The notes: generated from the sequence alone by a model not told the origin. DNA of 64,000 nt from Burhinus oedicnemus (GCA_008921705.1 VFFE01007125.1:418760-482759); one strand, 5' to 3'. Positions 33,901 through 47,580 are shown, counted from the first letter of the stretch. A program made the numbers and translations.

Positions 33901-34617
33901 AAATGCTCCACAGGCAAACTTGTGACCAGATCCCATAAAGGGTCAGTTCAGACACTGGTAAAATTAATTTGGCTTCTTTGAAAGTAGGACTTCCATAGGG
34001 ACTCGCTAATTTTCTACTTGTTTAAAAAAAATAAAAATAAAAAATTAATTTTTTGTTTTTCCTAGAGGAAATTCCCATTGACTTTGGCTGACCTCAAGTT
34101 TCAGCCCTCCGAGAGGACGGTGTCAGTCAGGAAGCTCTAAATGACAGAGTTTTACATGCGATATAGCGATAGGCATGGAGAAAAGGGGTAGATAATTAAG
34201 GAATGGGAGGTCCTTTTTTGTTGGGGTAGGAGCGAGAGGAAAAAGCGAAGCAGAATGAGAGAGTTAGTTGCACAAAAGGGTCTGGAGATCAAACCCTGCT
34301 CCTCTGCGCTAGGTGAAATCAGTGCCTAGGCCTGTTCCCTAGGATACTGTGTCCCTACACTGTGCTCACTCACGGACCAATTTAGCAATAGTCTCAAGTT
34401 TTCAGTTCCTGCAAAACAAAAAATCTCATAGATTCCCAAACCCACAAAGGCCAGCGGAGGGTATGGAGCCGGCAGCAGTGTGTAATATAAGAGAGTGTTT
34501 GTTGGTAGCCTGGGACAAGCCCAGATCTTAGCCCTGCCTGCCAGCTCAGAAAGCCACTTGTCTGAGCACAATAAGAAGGAACGATTCACCGTGCATTGAC
34601 GGTATCACCAACCTGAC
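30961..34617. other. Unique sequence, no recognised feature
   Basis: No CR1 or SINE recognised over 3.6 kb. A 135-codon open frame (33463-33870) overlaps others in different phases and on the other strand, with no motif or splice support. Confidence 0.45.
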
Positions 34618-34629
34618 GGGGGGGGGGGG
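34618..34629 (+). repeat. Poly-G tract (12 nt)
   Basis: A homopolymer of twelve G on the plus strand, close upstream of the assembly gap. Such runs are prone to sequencing error. Confidence 0.85.
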
Positions 34630-34699
34630 AATCACCACGCTAATTTGAAGTCCCTCTCGCCCCGCTAGCAAAACATTCATCTGCAAGCTTTCAAAACAC

Positions 34700-34820
34700 A
34701 GGAGGGGAAAAGAAGAAAAAGAAAAAAAAAAAAAAAAAAAAAAAAAGNNNNNNNNNNNNNNNNNNNNNNNNNNNNNNNNNNNNNNNNNNNNNNGGAGAGG
34801 AGAGGAGAGGAAAAAGAAAA
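34700..34820. repeat. Purine tract containing a 46-bp assembly gap
   Basis: An A-rich run (aaaagaagaaaaagaaaa and onward to 34746) leads to 46 N at 34748-34793. Then GGAGAGGAGAGGAGAGG resumes as a GGAGA-type pentanucleotide repeat, followed by A-rich sequence. Both sides are purine-only, so the gap most likely lies inside a purine microsatellite. Real length is unknown. Confidence 0.9.
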
Positions 34821-37800
34821 AAAATAATTATGGTTGCCACTATTTTGTTTGCCTGTATATTAGTCTTTATCTTTTTTTTTTTTCTTTCAAATATTGAAAA
34901 TAAGGGAAAAATGATTTTCCCTTTAGCTGGCCCATGAAAATCCAATGCCAACGCAGTAAACATTTTGCAGGGTGATTAAACTATCTCACTTCTCCATGTC
35001 AGCTGATTCCCTGTGCGTTGCCAAGTGAAGTGGGAAAGGGAAGGATCCTTCCAGCGGGAAGAGCACAGCAGGCCCTGTCCAAGGTTCTAGACCAGCTTCC
35101 CCCCAGCAGCATTCCCTGATACCCTCACCCCACACCCAAAACTTATACTAGAGCCATCTCAGAAGCGGCCTCGGCACCGCACTGTGGTTTCAAGTCACAC
35201 AATTGAAATATGGTCAAACACCTTGTTCCAGGATCCAGAATCAGCATTTATTCATTGTGAGTTTAGCTTCACAAGAAGTCTTGGCAATGGACTAACTAGA
35301 CAAATCTTAAATCAATAGGTGCAAAAAAGAAGAGGCAAGTGGCATTTCCTTGCCAATGGTGACAAACTTGCATAGAACTGGAAATGGAAGAGGATGTTCG
35401 GATAGGATTCAATGATTAGTCTCTCATAGCTGTCTGTTGTGAGCTTAGTTTTAGGCATAGGACACCAAGGTCCTTTCAGTGACTGGATTTTCAGCAGGGC
35501 AAAGCTCTGTGGGAGCAGAGCTCTCCTGGTCTGGAAAGGGCCCTGGTATTATTTCCTCAGCTGCCTGCTGCTGTTTGTTACCAGCAGTTCCTTGGTCCAG
35601 TACCGCTCCCTGCTTCAGCCAAAGCCACCGTGTGCTTCAGGAGAAAGTCCCACTTATACGAGACTAAAGATTGTCAAGTTTTCTAGCGTATTTTGTTCCC
35701 CAGCTCCTTTCAAAGCTCAGCTTTTACGTATAATGTGCATAGCCAGCTTCCAATACTTCCCCTGCATTGTGTTGGTCTTTCTGGGCAATTTACGAGGAGA
35801 GGAAGCAAAAAATTATTATTACTGGGAGTGCCAGGTGTTGCTCAGAATAACAGCTTTCGTTGGTGGCAACAACCACAACCAACTTTTCTTTCCATAGCCT
35901 GGGGAGAGACAAACTTGGCACAGCCTATAGGCAACTTAACCATGATAATTTTGCTGCTTGAAATAACATCTAGCTTTGTATGTTCCTCGAACCAACCCAG
36001 CAAAATTTAACTTATGGTTCTTTATAACTGAGTCACACCCTGCTATTCATCTGATTGTTCATTAATGAAGGATATTTCATATAAGACTAAGACAATCTGA
36101 GTCAGTTGTAGGCTGGTACAGTCAGAGCCAAGGTGCTTGCTGTAAAGAGAGCCTGTGTACCTAGTGCTTTGTAGCTAGTCCTCAAACATAGAGTTTTCCT
36201 GCTCAACCTGAATATACTTGCTAAACAACTAGTTTGTGTGATCACATCTACGCTAATGAATTAAACAATGTCCACAGTGCTGGAATTTAATTTTCTCTGT
36301 TGTTAGGTTACCGGAAAAGTCTGTAACAGGAACTCATGCCATTTAGCACCCCCCCAATTCATGGCATAATTTGAGAGTTTGAATATTACTGGGACCATAC
36401 CTAGTAGGTAATCTGCACACGTTCACTCTGTTTTGGAGGCCAGATCTGATTTGTCTAGATGAAGGCTGCTCTGTGGCAGCTGGCTTCAATAGCCAAGGCC
36501 TTTACAGATTTAACATTTGAGTGCAAACACAGCCCACCTGTCTTTATAGAATTTACTCCATGGGGACATAAGTTTAGTTGGAGATTCTTGGAAAGGCATG
36601 GTAGAGCTAACGAGACAGTAAAGGCTGACTTGACTGGCACACCTCTGTTTGTACCTACACCCGTACAGGACAAGGACAGAGTGGATGACTGCATTTCGTA
36701 TGTATGTCTCGACTTAGGTGAGAAGATCAGATTCTTTCCTGGGATCAAACACTTGAAGAGAGCAGAGGAGAGCAGAGAGGGATTGGAAATGGAGAGGTAT
36801 GTGAAATAAGAGCAGTAGAAACCTCCTTCATGGTACACTGCTGACTGTGTGCTGGGGACTTGAACACATCTCTTGTGCTTACTGGGATGGAGTCCTCCTG
36901 TTTCCTATTCACTTGCACATCTCTCTTTAGCCTTTTATTTCCTGTGGTTTCTTTTCTTCTGCTGCACTATGTCTGCTGCTGAGATGATGGTGGCTGCAGG
37001 CTGTCCCTGAGTTGTCCTTTCTTTCCCCTGGCCAGAGCACGAGTCAGCAACAAGCACCTGAACTAAATACTCTGGTTGGTATTGGCTGTGTTCATTTCCT
37101 CTCCTAGGATGTGGAGCAATCGATTACCTCATCACTGAGCAGAAACAGCCTTGTTTCTGGATTTACACAAGCAAACCTTTCATAGTGCCTGGAGGTATTA
37201 ATGTTCAGGGGAAAGGGCCAAAGCTTTCTTAGATTTTCCCCTTTTATTTCATGTCCTCGGGGGTATTCTGATACCCAGGCAATGGAAAGGGTGAGGCCTC
37301 CAGGAACGTTCAAACCTCCTTGCTGCAAAGTCATCTCCTCAGAATCATCTTCCTGTTGGGAAGGAGAAAACATCCATTTTACAGAGTGGCATTTAAGATT
37401 TAGACTAACTAGAGGCTTGAAGAAATGAGTAGAAATCTGTGGAAGACAGAAATAATTTAATTCTCAAAGGTTCTCTGTGGCCATCTCTACTAAATGGCTG
37501 TAGGCTGTCAGTGTTCCTCAGCTAAACATCCACAACCTTTCTTTTCTTCATATTTCACTTGAATTTTCTTGTAGTAGAAATTGAGTAGGTCTGGATTAAA
37601 AGCCGAAAACAATTAAGCCTTTCATTCCATGTATGTTGGGAAACCATGGTGTTCTTCTCCAGAGGCATGATTCAGCACCGCTTTTTTGTTAGCATGATTT
37701 TTTGTGTCAGAGCAAAATCAGTGTGTGATGCTGCTGAATAGTACACAGATGACTAGAAAAATTGCACTCACAAGATCTCTCGAGGCAATATCTCTAGGGG

Positions 37801-40800
37801 TCAGGAATTACCAAGTATTTCTCAAAACCTCCACAGTGCTGGAGCTGCCAAGAGTCAGAACCAATGAAATACCTTACTGTAATGACAACTCTAACAATGA
37901 AACATATTACCTGCAAAGAAGAGTGATCTTATGGTTCATAGGTTCCATGAAAAGTCAAATGATGCAGGATTTCTGTTCTGAGTAAGTTTCCCATGAAGAA
38001 GTGTAGACAAGCCAAACTCTGTTCTCCATCCCCCAGCAGAAGAGTAGTTTAAAAACCTGCAATATTAGATGTCTCTGATTGCAGAATCTTTTCCAGTCTC
38101 TTTCTGTACATCATGTTTTTCTGTCTCCGCTACCTAGTGCAGGTACTGAAGCGGAACGTAGCAGTCTGGCTTCTAATTGCCTTGGGTCTGTAAAGATCTA
38201 TCAGTAATTTAAATATCTGCTTTCTCTTTGCTTCAGCCTTTGGGTTAACCTAGTTGATGAGTCACCTCCATTAGGATGCAAGACTGTTGAAGCGTGAAGG
38301 TTTTGCAGGTTTTGCAGAAGCTTCTAACTAAATGACACTTCATTTTAATTAGGACCATCAACAACCAAACACACTGACAAATGAACTACAGCTCTTCCCT
38401 TCCTCATGTTATTACCCATCTTGAACACACCTTAAACTCTCTTTTAAGAAAGACTCTCTTAAGAAGTGCAAGTTATTTAACCTTCTGCTCTCTCCACATG
38501 TGATTTATTTGAAACATGAGATCTGTTTCACTCTTTCCAACCATATAGACAACCTCTCTTTAATAATTTATTTCTTTTTAAGCTATCTCAAAGTCAAGTT
38601 CTTCAAGTGTTCAGAGACCATAGCCACGCGAGGCACCCCTTAATTAATTTTCTTCCAGCGTCCTCAAGAATTCAGGCTTGCAAAGCCTGCTTGTGCAAGG
38701 ATGTTCCACAAAAGCTAATGGTCACTAAGGCTTGATGATTCCCTTCTCTAAGTCCTACGTATGCTTTTTTTCCCCCCTGTGTTAACTCATGTAAGTGTGA
38801 GCACAATATGAAGAAAAACACATCTAAAGTGGTAAGAGAGATGTATAACCTCTGTGAAGTTCCCAGTTTACAAAAAAAATAAAAAAGTTCTTGAATTCCC
38901 ATATTCTGCACAACCTGTTAACCCAAATCTTTGAGATCATTTTGCATTTTGCTTAACAACTTCACTAGGCACAAGGCAAAAATTAATTGGCTTCTATAGT
39001 TTTATTCATTTGCTAGTTTGTACATGACGACAGGAAGTTCATTTGCTGAGCTGTGGAGATCTGGTAAATGAAAGACCTGCTTCTTTGCTGCCTTGGTGAA
39101 ATGCTAGAGCTTTTCCAGCTTGGAAGTGTGTAAACAGCTTGACAGCCACCATTTCTGCTGACACTCCGGGAACTGAACAAGTGGCCTCTAGAACTAAACC
39201 CAGAAATTGCTATGAGATGAGATCATGCTCCCTAGGTAGAATTCTAATGAACGCACGTTCTCTGAGCATCAGACCTCAATAAAGAGGTATATGACACACT
39301 TACGAACAAGGTATCAGAAGGAAAAATGGTGAAAGGGAATGATGACTAACAACATTTTCTTTTTCCTTGCCACATTTAGGGGACTAAACTAGTGCTGTGT
39401 TGGAGGTGCACAAGTGCTTTCTCTGTGTAAAGGAGATGAAGAACAGATCTAGTGTCATAAAAGAAGAAGTAATTAATCGGGTCAGAGTGTTTTATGTAAG
39501 CATTAAAGTTTTAAGTGCTTCGTATTTGTAGGACTTGTTATTCCTGGATATTCCTTCCAAACCTGTTGAGAGACATGAAGCAAATTTCTGGAAAGCTTCC
39601 CTAGATTTTTTTAATGTAGAGCAAACCTTGTTGTGTGTCTGTTTGGCTCCAGTATCCCAAAGATCCTGTGCTGTAGCAACATGAAAGGTGACTGGATTCC
39701 AACAACCTCTCATGTTTGTTTAAGGTTTGGGACTAACACACCCATCTGACTTGACTTAGTTTTTATTCATCACTCCCTACATGTTACACCCACCTCTTGC
39801 ATTACACTCTCTGTATAGGCCAATATTGCTTTTAAAAGTCACATTTTTTAAGATATATAGAATGTGTTTTCATTTTGCCTTTTCTCCAGTGACACTCATC
39901 AGACATAGATTGGCATGCCTGAATATCTTGGGGCCAGAGAGTTATGCAAGAAAACCCCAAAATGAGTAAGCCTGAGCCCACCCAAAGAGTGAGGACTGAT
40001 ATTTATCTCCTGCTGGATTGAGGTGAAGTGAAAGCCAGTCGACCAAAATGAGTTACGATTTAATTCGGTGGGATAGGATTATCAAAAAGCAAAGATAGAA
40101 TTGAGGCTGTAGCTCTGAAATGCAGGCTACAGACATGGCTACCAACTACAAAAGTAAGAAAAAAGACTGTGTTTTCCAGGTGAAATGAAGCAGTCAGTGC
40201 CTGAAAAGGTGAGGGCCTTGATTCAGTTGCCTAAGCAGAGGTATCTGTAATGCTCTACTGTACTTGACTTGGCCTTCAGCATCTGGTTTCTGCCCCTTCA
40301 TCTGTCCGTGCACTATGACCACATCCCTACTCCCTGCTGGGATGAAACATCGCTGTACACTATTCTACCTTCCCTCATTGCTATGAAAGGGAAATGAGGA
40401 CACAGAGATCATAAAGTGTGATGTGTAGACCAGGACTTTCGGTCACACCTTGGAGTGTGCCAATCTTGCGTTTTAGGTGTGATTTGGATGACCAGTTTAC
40501 TAAGTTCTAAGAGAAAGATCTGTTATTTAACTTTCAAATGTTAATAAATAGCTTTATTGGGGTTGTTTTTGGCTTTATGTTTATACATTATCATATGATC
40601 ACAGGCTTTCCTTCCTTGCTCACAGGATTTCTGACTCATTCAGGCAGCTGGATTGATTTAGATACAGGGTTGGTTAGTGAAGATTACTGTTAGTAAAAAG
40701 CCTAACATTTTTTGGATCTTTTTTGCAGAACCTAAAGTGTACAGAGCTTGAAACATGGAAAGAAGAGACAATAATTTAATGTTGCAACTACTGAGAAGCT

Positions 40801-42170
40801 AGATCTTGCCCATGTCTACACCCAGAATTCTGATATGTTGATGTGTAAGTGACTTTAAACCTTTTCTTTCCAAAGCTGGAGTGTGGCTAAAGAACTAGGA
40901 TTTACTTTACAGAAGCACCGAGAACTCCTAACAGTTGTTGAAGTCAGGGAGAGACGTTCTTGAAACACTGCTGACGACAGAGCTTCTGAAAAGCCAAGCT
41001 GGAACAATCAGACCAGTCTCATCTAAACACAAGTGCCTCAACTAGAGAGTCTGGTTGTATCAGAATCTCTCTTCAGTCAAAGGAGAGACACACAGATCTC
41101 AAAATCAATCCAGCTCAGGCTGTAGAGAGTCACGTACCCCTCAACTCACCTTTGGAAAACCGATCAGATTCCTAATTTAGGTAAATCAGTTCAGGGTGGG
41201 TTAATTCAGGTGGCAGTGCCTCAATCCAGCCTCCATAGTCCATGGAAACGTGAGTCTTCTGTTTGCTTTTGCCTTAGTTCCCCACTACGTAATGCTGTCT
41301 CCTCATTTGCCACAGAAACTGTAAAGGTGTCATCTTCGAGGCTTCTTAAACTGCTGGGATCCTGCATACGTTAAGCAAACACTTCCTACTTCAGAGCAGA
41401 TTTTGAGTGGTGCACTGTGAAAGCAGCATGGGACTGCGTGTTGGCACGTGAAGAAAATAACGGATAGCTGGTTACTCGGTCCTTGTCAATCTCACCTTTC
41501 TGAGGTTGATATTTACCCTGAATAATATTCTTTAAAGTAGCTGACATGCATGCAGGTCTCAAACATCGCCCAGCACACGAGTACCTCGAGAACTGATAAA
41601 TTAACATCTGATGTTTAAATTGTCTCATTTCTATTATTTAGGAATATATCTGTGCCCCATTCCCTTTGACTCTTAAGTTGTAGCTGACAGCTGTGTCACA
41701 GCTCCCTAAGGACAAGCCATGAGGAATTACTTAGCCAGTGATCCATATATTTCCCTTCTAGATGAGCCAGAAAGGTTCAACAGACCTTCAAAATTAGTGC
41801 CAATAATCACGTTTTCCTAAAGTATTTTCGCCCCTCTATCAGCTTATGCCCCCCTTTCCCTGGGAGAGCGTTTGGCTGTCTGCTTCTGTTTGCACAGTAT
41901 CTCTGAAGGAAGGTTCATTTTTTTCTTGATGGTGGCGGTATCTCTTGACTGTTGGTGTGCAGAAAGGGTGTCTGTTGAAGGCACATTGTTTCTGTAGAGC
42001 TGAACGAGGGTGATGGTTCTCACCCTGGAAAAAGTCCCACTGAGCAAATGATTATATTCTGAAAATAGCCTTCAGGAGCTCGCTGTCTAATGGATTACTC
42101 AGCATTTTAAACAGAATCCTTTTCATAAGAAAGCAAGCTCCAGTAAATTCAGCTGCTGCCTCTTCCTTGT
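34821..42170. other. Unique sequence, no recognised feature
   Basis: Over 7 kb without a recognised transposon. Open frames of 152 codons (35439-35897) and 116/127 codons on opposite strands (36455-36838) show no known motif, no consistent splice sites and mutual overlap, so they are not called. A segment at 40380-40440 (aaatgaggacacagagatca) weakly resembles a MIR 3' end, but not enough to call. Confidence 0.45.
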
Positions 42171-42224
42171 TTAAGTTTATTCTAAGTTTATATAGATATG
42201 TATTTAAGTTTAAGTTTATTCTAA
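42171..42224 (+). repeat. Short AT-rich repeat (TAAGTTTATTCTAA twice)
   Basis: TAAGTTTATTCTAA occurs at 42172-42185 and again at 42209-42222, with truncated taagttta units between and before. A local degenerate tandem repeat. Confidence 0.7.
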
Positions 42225-42732
42225 ACCGAACCCTCTGCTGCACACATCAGAATTCCTGGGGGCTGCCTCACGCAGGGGTGCAGACACTGCTTTGGGAGAC
42301 AAAGCTCCTGAAGCCGTAGTCTCTGATACAATCAAGCCTTTTTACGTGACATAGCTGGTACAGAAGAGCCGAGTCTTGGCTGTAGTAATACATCCAAGAA
42401 TAGCTTGCAGAGGATGGGAGGAGTGTAAAGCTGGCAAAAATGCCTTTTATGCCAGTCATCCTCTGTTGCTGTGTTGGCAAGGGACGTGTTAGTAGAAATG
42501 CCGAGCCCCAGAGACTTGTTTGTGGCTGTATCTCAGTGAATCTCTACTATTCTACAGCAAACGAGAGAGGTTACAGCAGGCCTGGGATCCATGGATGTGC
42601 CAGCACACTCTCAGGAGTAATTAGGTCCACCTTTTTTTGCCACATCATCCTACTTGCACCTGGTGGGATATGCAGAATATATATCTATTTGAGAGAATTA
42701 AGATCTTAAATTTTAGTATTAGGCATTCAACG
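42225..42732. other. Unique sequence, no recognised feature
   Basis: Open frames on opposite strands around 42268-42709 overlap and carry no motif. Confidence 0.45.
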
Positions 42733-42802
42733 TATCAGCTGGACAATCTTGGTCAAGTCATTTCGACTTCTCAGTGCCTCAGTCTTTCTCCCTGGGGTAA
42801 CC
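42733..42802 (+). mobile_element. MIR-type SINE relic (plus strand)
   Basis: AATCTTGGTCAAGTCATTTC followed by gacttctcagtgcctcagtctttctc aligns well with the MIR core, which reads accttgggcaagtcacttaacctctctgagcctcagtttcctc. About 70 bp is recognisable. It is a non-coding, RNA-polymerase-III-derived element. Such relics in a bird point to amniote-age insertion. Confidence 0.6.
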
Positions 42803-44557
42803 ACACTTGCTTTTCCTCCTTTCTTCTGGGAGGATGTGGACAGTGTTGCCCAGACTAGAAACAAGAAGTGGAAGTGCTCTGATTTCCATGTCAGCAGACA
42901 GGGGTGACCCTGTCTGCCAGGGAGAATAATTGCATTTCTCAAGCACTTCCTGAGAACTTGGAAACTCATTGCTGTCATCTTCGTAAGACTTAGTCCCTCT
43001 CTCAGCACACCCAGCACTCCAGGAGAGATCACTCTTGGCTGCTTAGATGGTCCCGCTTTGCCGCCTCTGTGGTGATGTAAAGATGTTTTCCCTCATTTAA
43101 TTATCTCAGACTGGCAATCACTGTTGGTGCAGGTAAACAAGGCGTTATTCAAAGCCTGATGAAGTCACACCAGTTGTGAGTATCAGGGTTAATAAAATAG
43201 TGGCAAGGAGGGTTTCTGTGCACTGGAACACAATTATCTGTGCTCTTAGAAAAGGCACTGGTGTGATTTTAGCCCAACTACCACTCTCCAAAACAATTTC
43301 TGGTCGTGGTTCAAAAGGTGTCAAGACCCACGAACCATCTCCAGTTGGCACTTTGTAGGCAGCCGCAAGGTAGCTGAAGACACTGCCATGTTGTCATGAT
43401 CATGTCATGGTTTGCAGTGCTAAGTACACCGATGTAGGTATTTTGGGGGAGGAAATAGAATAAAAAAAAACCCAAACAAACTCAAAACCAAGACAAAAAT
43501 CTCTCATGCTCTGCTATTATAAGGCTCCAGATTAGCTAAACTCGCTTCTGACTTAGTGAGAAGGAGCTTTGCAGGTTTCATTGAATAATAACTAAAATCA
43601 GGAGCCCAGGTTGCAATAATTATGGTTTTATCTTTTAAGTTTCTGCTCCTTTTGAGGGCTCCCTTTTGTAGACCTGGTCAAAAACTGTTCCTGTTAAAAC
43701 ATTTTCCTGACAGGAAATGTGGGTTTTATCTAAGCTGACAGTCTTTCCATAGAAAATATCATTAATGATGAAACATTTAAATTTTCCAATGGGACTTTTC
43801 TGACTTCTCGACTATTTCAATTCAGCCAGGAATTTAAACACTCTTCTGGGGATGAGCTTTCTCTAGGACAGAGATAATCCTCCTGTCATCTATTTTTAGA
43901 GCGCCCCAACAAGTTTCCGATGAGAAATTCTCAACCACGATGCGGGCAACGTGCAAGCAGCTGATTGCATTATTCTTCAATGAGCCCCAAGGAGATAAAA
44001 GCTTTAAAGGTGAGTTATCCAAAGACTTAGACCTGTTCTAAAATTCCAAGTTTAGAAGTCTTTTACCTCTACATCTTAAGGTGGGATACTCATCTTAAAC
44101 CAGGCGTGTTTTAACTAACTCAGCTGAGGTGCTTACTCTGCCTAATGAGAGAGTCCCCGGCTCAGACTTAGATGTTTGCATTTTAAGCACTTGAAGTTAA
44201 CAGGGATGAATCCTCATCTTCAGTGCCTTTGAAACATCTAAAACTAAGATCACGTTTAATTAGTCAGTCCCAATGACTAAAGCCTTGGGGTTGATCACAC
44301 GCAAACAGTATCAGCAGAATCCCAGACGCAGATTTCTGTGAACACCTTGTAGTGGTGCATTTCTTTTCATTTAGCTGTGATTTACATGGTCTTTCTCAGA
44401 ACCTCAACCGGAGGGCGAATATATTGTATGTTCCCCTGTGTTTTGTAAAGGTTCGGAGATGAGGGGAGCCTTAGCATTCAGTCCAGGTGTTGCTCCATGT
44501 GTTTTCAGCTTGCAGCTTCTCCACTTTGGTCCTTGAAGAAGCAATCAAGATGGTCAG
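42803..44557. other. Unique sequence, no recognised feature
   Basis: A low-complexity A/C patch lies at 43462-43495 (aaaacccaaacaaactcaaa). Nothing else recognised. Confidence 0.45.
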
Positions 44558-44620
44558 AGTCACAGTAGACTCATTAGTAGTCACATTTAAAGTCACAGTA
44601 GACTCAGTAGTCACATTTAA
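44558..44620 (+). repeat. Two-copy tandem duplication (33 and 30 bp)
   Basis: Copy one (44558-44590) and copy two (44591-44620) share AGTCACAGTAGACTCA and GTAGTCACATTTAA and differ only by a 3-bp insertion (tta) in copy one. The near-perfect match implies a recent local duplication. A third partial agtc start follows. Confidence 0.9.
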
Positions 44621-47412
44621 AGTCTCCGTCAGATCAATAGCTTTGTTAATTCACTCTGGTTTAAAGCATCTAAGTGTAGACAGGGTTTTACAGTATCCCA
44701 CCCATGTTGGCATGTTCTTCCCACGTCGGTTAAATAGCTGTGCATGAAGCCAGGTTTTCTTTAAACATCATCTATAACTATTTTGTATGAGTTCTCTGTT
44801 GCCTGGAAGATCCTCTCTCATTCTTCCATTATTTTTTTTTTTAACACCCTCTCCTCTTTTCCTGACATATTGTGTGTAATGGATGCAGCCCAGACCAGAA
44901 CAGGAAGCCTCTTTTGCGCGTCTCCAGCCAGGCTCGGCATACCCCCCGTCGGATTGCAAGAGGTTGGATCCCCCAGGCGGGCGTATTAATCACGTTATGA
45001 AGGGAAAGCTCTATATTGCCGTGACATACAATACAAAGAAACCTTGGCACATCAGGAAGTGGAAAGGCAGTTTTGGCACCAGCCTTGGTAAAAGCGTGTC
45101 ACGTTGCTGTCTGCAGCTCAGCCTCATACCCAGACAGTGAAGACCTGAAATCATATCTGTATTTGTCTGGCTTGAGCTTCAGGCACGCAGCGTATTTGAT
45201 GCGGATGAAGTTAGAGACACGGATAACGGGCAGCTGCTTAGGATGTCCTCACCTTGATTCTTCTGTCATTTGCAAAGGCTTATTGCATCAACTCTGGCCA
45301 TTTCGAAGAAGGGACCTCCAGCTTCCAACAATCCAATAGAAATGAGCTTAAAACTTTCAAACTAGATGCTCAGATTTTAGAACTCCAAAGCTCTCTGCAT
45401 TAGATACTTGTCATCCCATCACCTCCCCCTTTTCTCAAGCATTTCGTGTTCCTTACTGACCCTTGAAACAGCCTTGTGAAGCAGGCTGACAGGATCATTT
45501 TCTGAGAAAAACAACATTTTAAAAGCGTCTGTGAGCCTAAAGATGGGAACCTGGGATGGCTATACCAAGGGCTGTGTGTATAAGCCTCACTGAAAAATTT
45601 GGAGAGTTAGGAGCTATGGGAATAGGGCAAGGCAGTCCTTTTATCAAAGTCAAGGTAAAGCTGGGTTTTGTTTAAATAACACTTATTGGCAGAATTGTTG
45701 AATGGAAGTTATGTGTTTATCTATGTGTGTTTGTCTATATATATGAGTCTATCTGCACCCCAAATGTTATACCACCCTCCACCCAACAAATCCCAAACTT
45801 TTCATACTGCTATCAGTGTTCAGAATTTCTATTTGACTAACAGACATCCTTATTACCTACATTTAGTTGAGAAAAATACTAGCAAGGTAGTAAAAATGAG
45901 TGACAAGCTGCTAACCGCTTACCATGGCTTGGACGACTGTTGGTGGTTTATAGATGACAAGTTAGTTTTCCTTAATCTAAGCTATAATTATCCATACAAA
46001 AACTAGCTTTCAAAGCTGAAGAATGGATTTTCTTTCACTTTGACTTAAAAAAGCTTAGTGGGAAATAATACTTCATAGTAAAATTTCTATTTGAAGAAAT
46101 TTCAAAAAAAGAAACTTTTATTTTTAAGTCTGTTTTTCTTTTTTCTTTTTAATAAGCAACATTTATAAGAGGCAAATGTTTGTAATTAAGCTAAAAAGTT
46201 CTGTTTCATTTCAGGATGTTGACCAGAAAAGGAAATTTTCAAATTTCTCACCATAAATATTTGGTGAGAAGCCATTGCTTTTTCAGCTGAGAAGTCAAAG
46301 ACTGGACCCTTATTCTGATGAAGCTATTTCATTTTTAATGGTATGATCTTATATTAAGTCACCGCATTGTCAGAATCCAGCAACATCACATGAATTAGCA
46401 AGCGGACAGAACCATGCAGCTGCAGTACTCCTGGTTGACCTGGACTACACGCTATGAACCAGCGGTCCATATGGAAATAGGCAACTACAGTCCTCTTAGA
46501 TGCTTCTGTATGTCTCTACCTGTTCAAGGAAACTGATGTCTCAGCTCGTATCTTACTTGAACGTTTGGATAAGTCATGAAATTTTTGTAAGACAGAGCTA
46601 AATATAGCGTTCTGTGCTTTGAAGAGCAGAGCAAGCATAGGAATAGTGGCGAAAGGTTCCAAATTTCTGGCGGTGGGATTTATGCGATTTTCTGGCATTT
46701 TATACTTTTGAATGTATCACCTGAATATATCACCATGTTTTGAGAAGCCCTTCTGCTAAAGCCGCTGTGAAACACAAGGGGAAGGCAGCACGGGGCTAAC
46801 ACTGATTTCTTTTTCTTTCTCTCTCAAAACACTGAACTATGCATTGGAAACTAGGAAGTTCCTCTGACCCCAGCAGCCACACTTCCGTGAAGCTTTCCTT
46901 CTCAACAGAGCCGCTCCACCCACAGGAGCAGCATGGTGATGAAAACTCCCCCTGCCTGAAGGGCAGAAACAAGCAGAATTTATAATCCGTCATAAATAAA
47001 GCCCTGTTCATTTTGCTGGCTTACATGTGTTTTTCATCGCAGAAGATTCGTCGAATGGCACATTTCATGGTGTAGTTTCTCAGTCCAAGGGAAACCACGT
47101 TTAATGTAGTGTGTTAAATAAAGTGTTTCTCTGACTCAGATTTCTCTTTCTTTCCAGTTCATGCCAGTTGGCATGGACTGGGTACTAGAAGTCAGCTGGG
47201 CAAAGCCTGTTCATGTTGTAATACCTTTTCTTAAGAGCTGCTCCAGAGTTGTGAAGCCCCAAAATGAATCTTCTCCAAGATCTAGACTGTAGAGTCAGTT
47301 TTCCCTTTCTTTAAATAAGAACAATCAAACTTTTTTATTTTTTTATTTTTTCTTTTCTCTCTTTGCCCCACTTTTTCTTCTGTTACTTAACTGCCTTTTG
47401 ACCCTAATTTAA
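44621..47412. other. Unique sequence, no firm feature
   Basis: A possible MIR/L2-type 3' remnant at about 45450-45530 (cttgaaacagccttgtgaag) is too weak to call. Open frames up to 106 codons (45686-46006) show no known motif. Confidence 0.45.
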
Positions 47413-47580
47413 AAACACAGAATAGTTTGGATTGAAAGGGACCTTTAACGATCATCTGGTCCAATCCCCCCTGCTATGAACAGGGGCATCTTTCACTAGA
47501 TCAGGTTGCTCAAACCCCCTTCCGACCTGACCTTGAACACCTCCAGGGATGGGACATCCACATTTTCTTTGAGCCAAGAA
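47413..47580 (-). mobile_element. CR1 LINE 3' UTR fragment (minus strand)
   Basis: The plus strand reads aacacagaatagtttggatt, then gaaagggacctttaacgatc, then catctggtccaatccccct and cctccagggatgggacatcc, the standard CR1 3' UTR seen in reverse. It ends soon after the catccac block, so only about 170 bp remains and no ORF2 sequence is present. Moderately diverged. Confidence 0.88.

Noticed and set aside
34065..34115. cccattgactttggctgacc, reminiscent of the centre of the palindromic archosaur repeat
   Set aside because: Only one short block is present and no arms are seen.
35439..35897. A 152-codon plus-strand open frame
   Set aside because: No recognisable domain or signal arrangement, overlapping frames in two other phases, and no exon boundaries.
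36455..36838. Overlapping open frames of 116 and 127 codons on opposite strands
   Set aside because: Both strands open together, no known motif in either, and no matching splice acceptor and donor. This fits locally low stop-codon density.
40380..40445. Possible MIR 3' end (aaatgaggacacagagatca, then cggtcacacc)
   Set aside because: The blocks are weak and the spacing is not clearly right.
45450..45530. Possible MIR/L2 3' remnant (cttgaaacagccttgtgaag)
   Set aside because: The match is low and not supported by a second ordered block.
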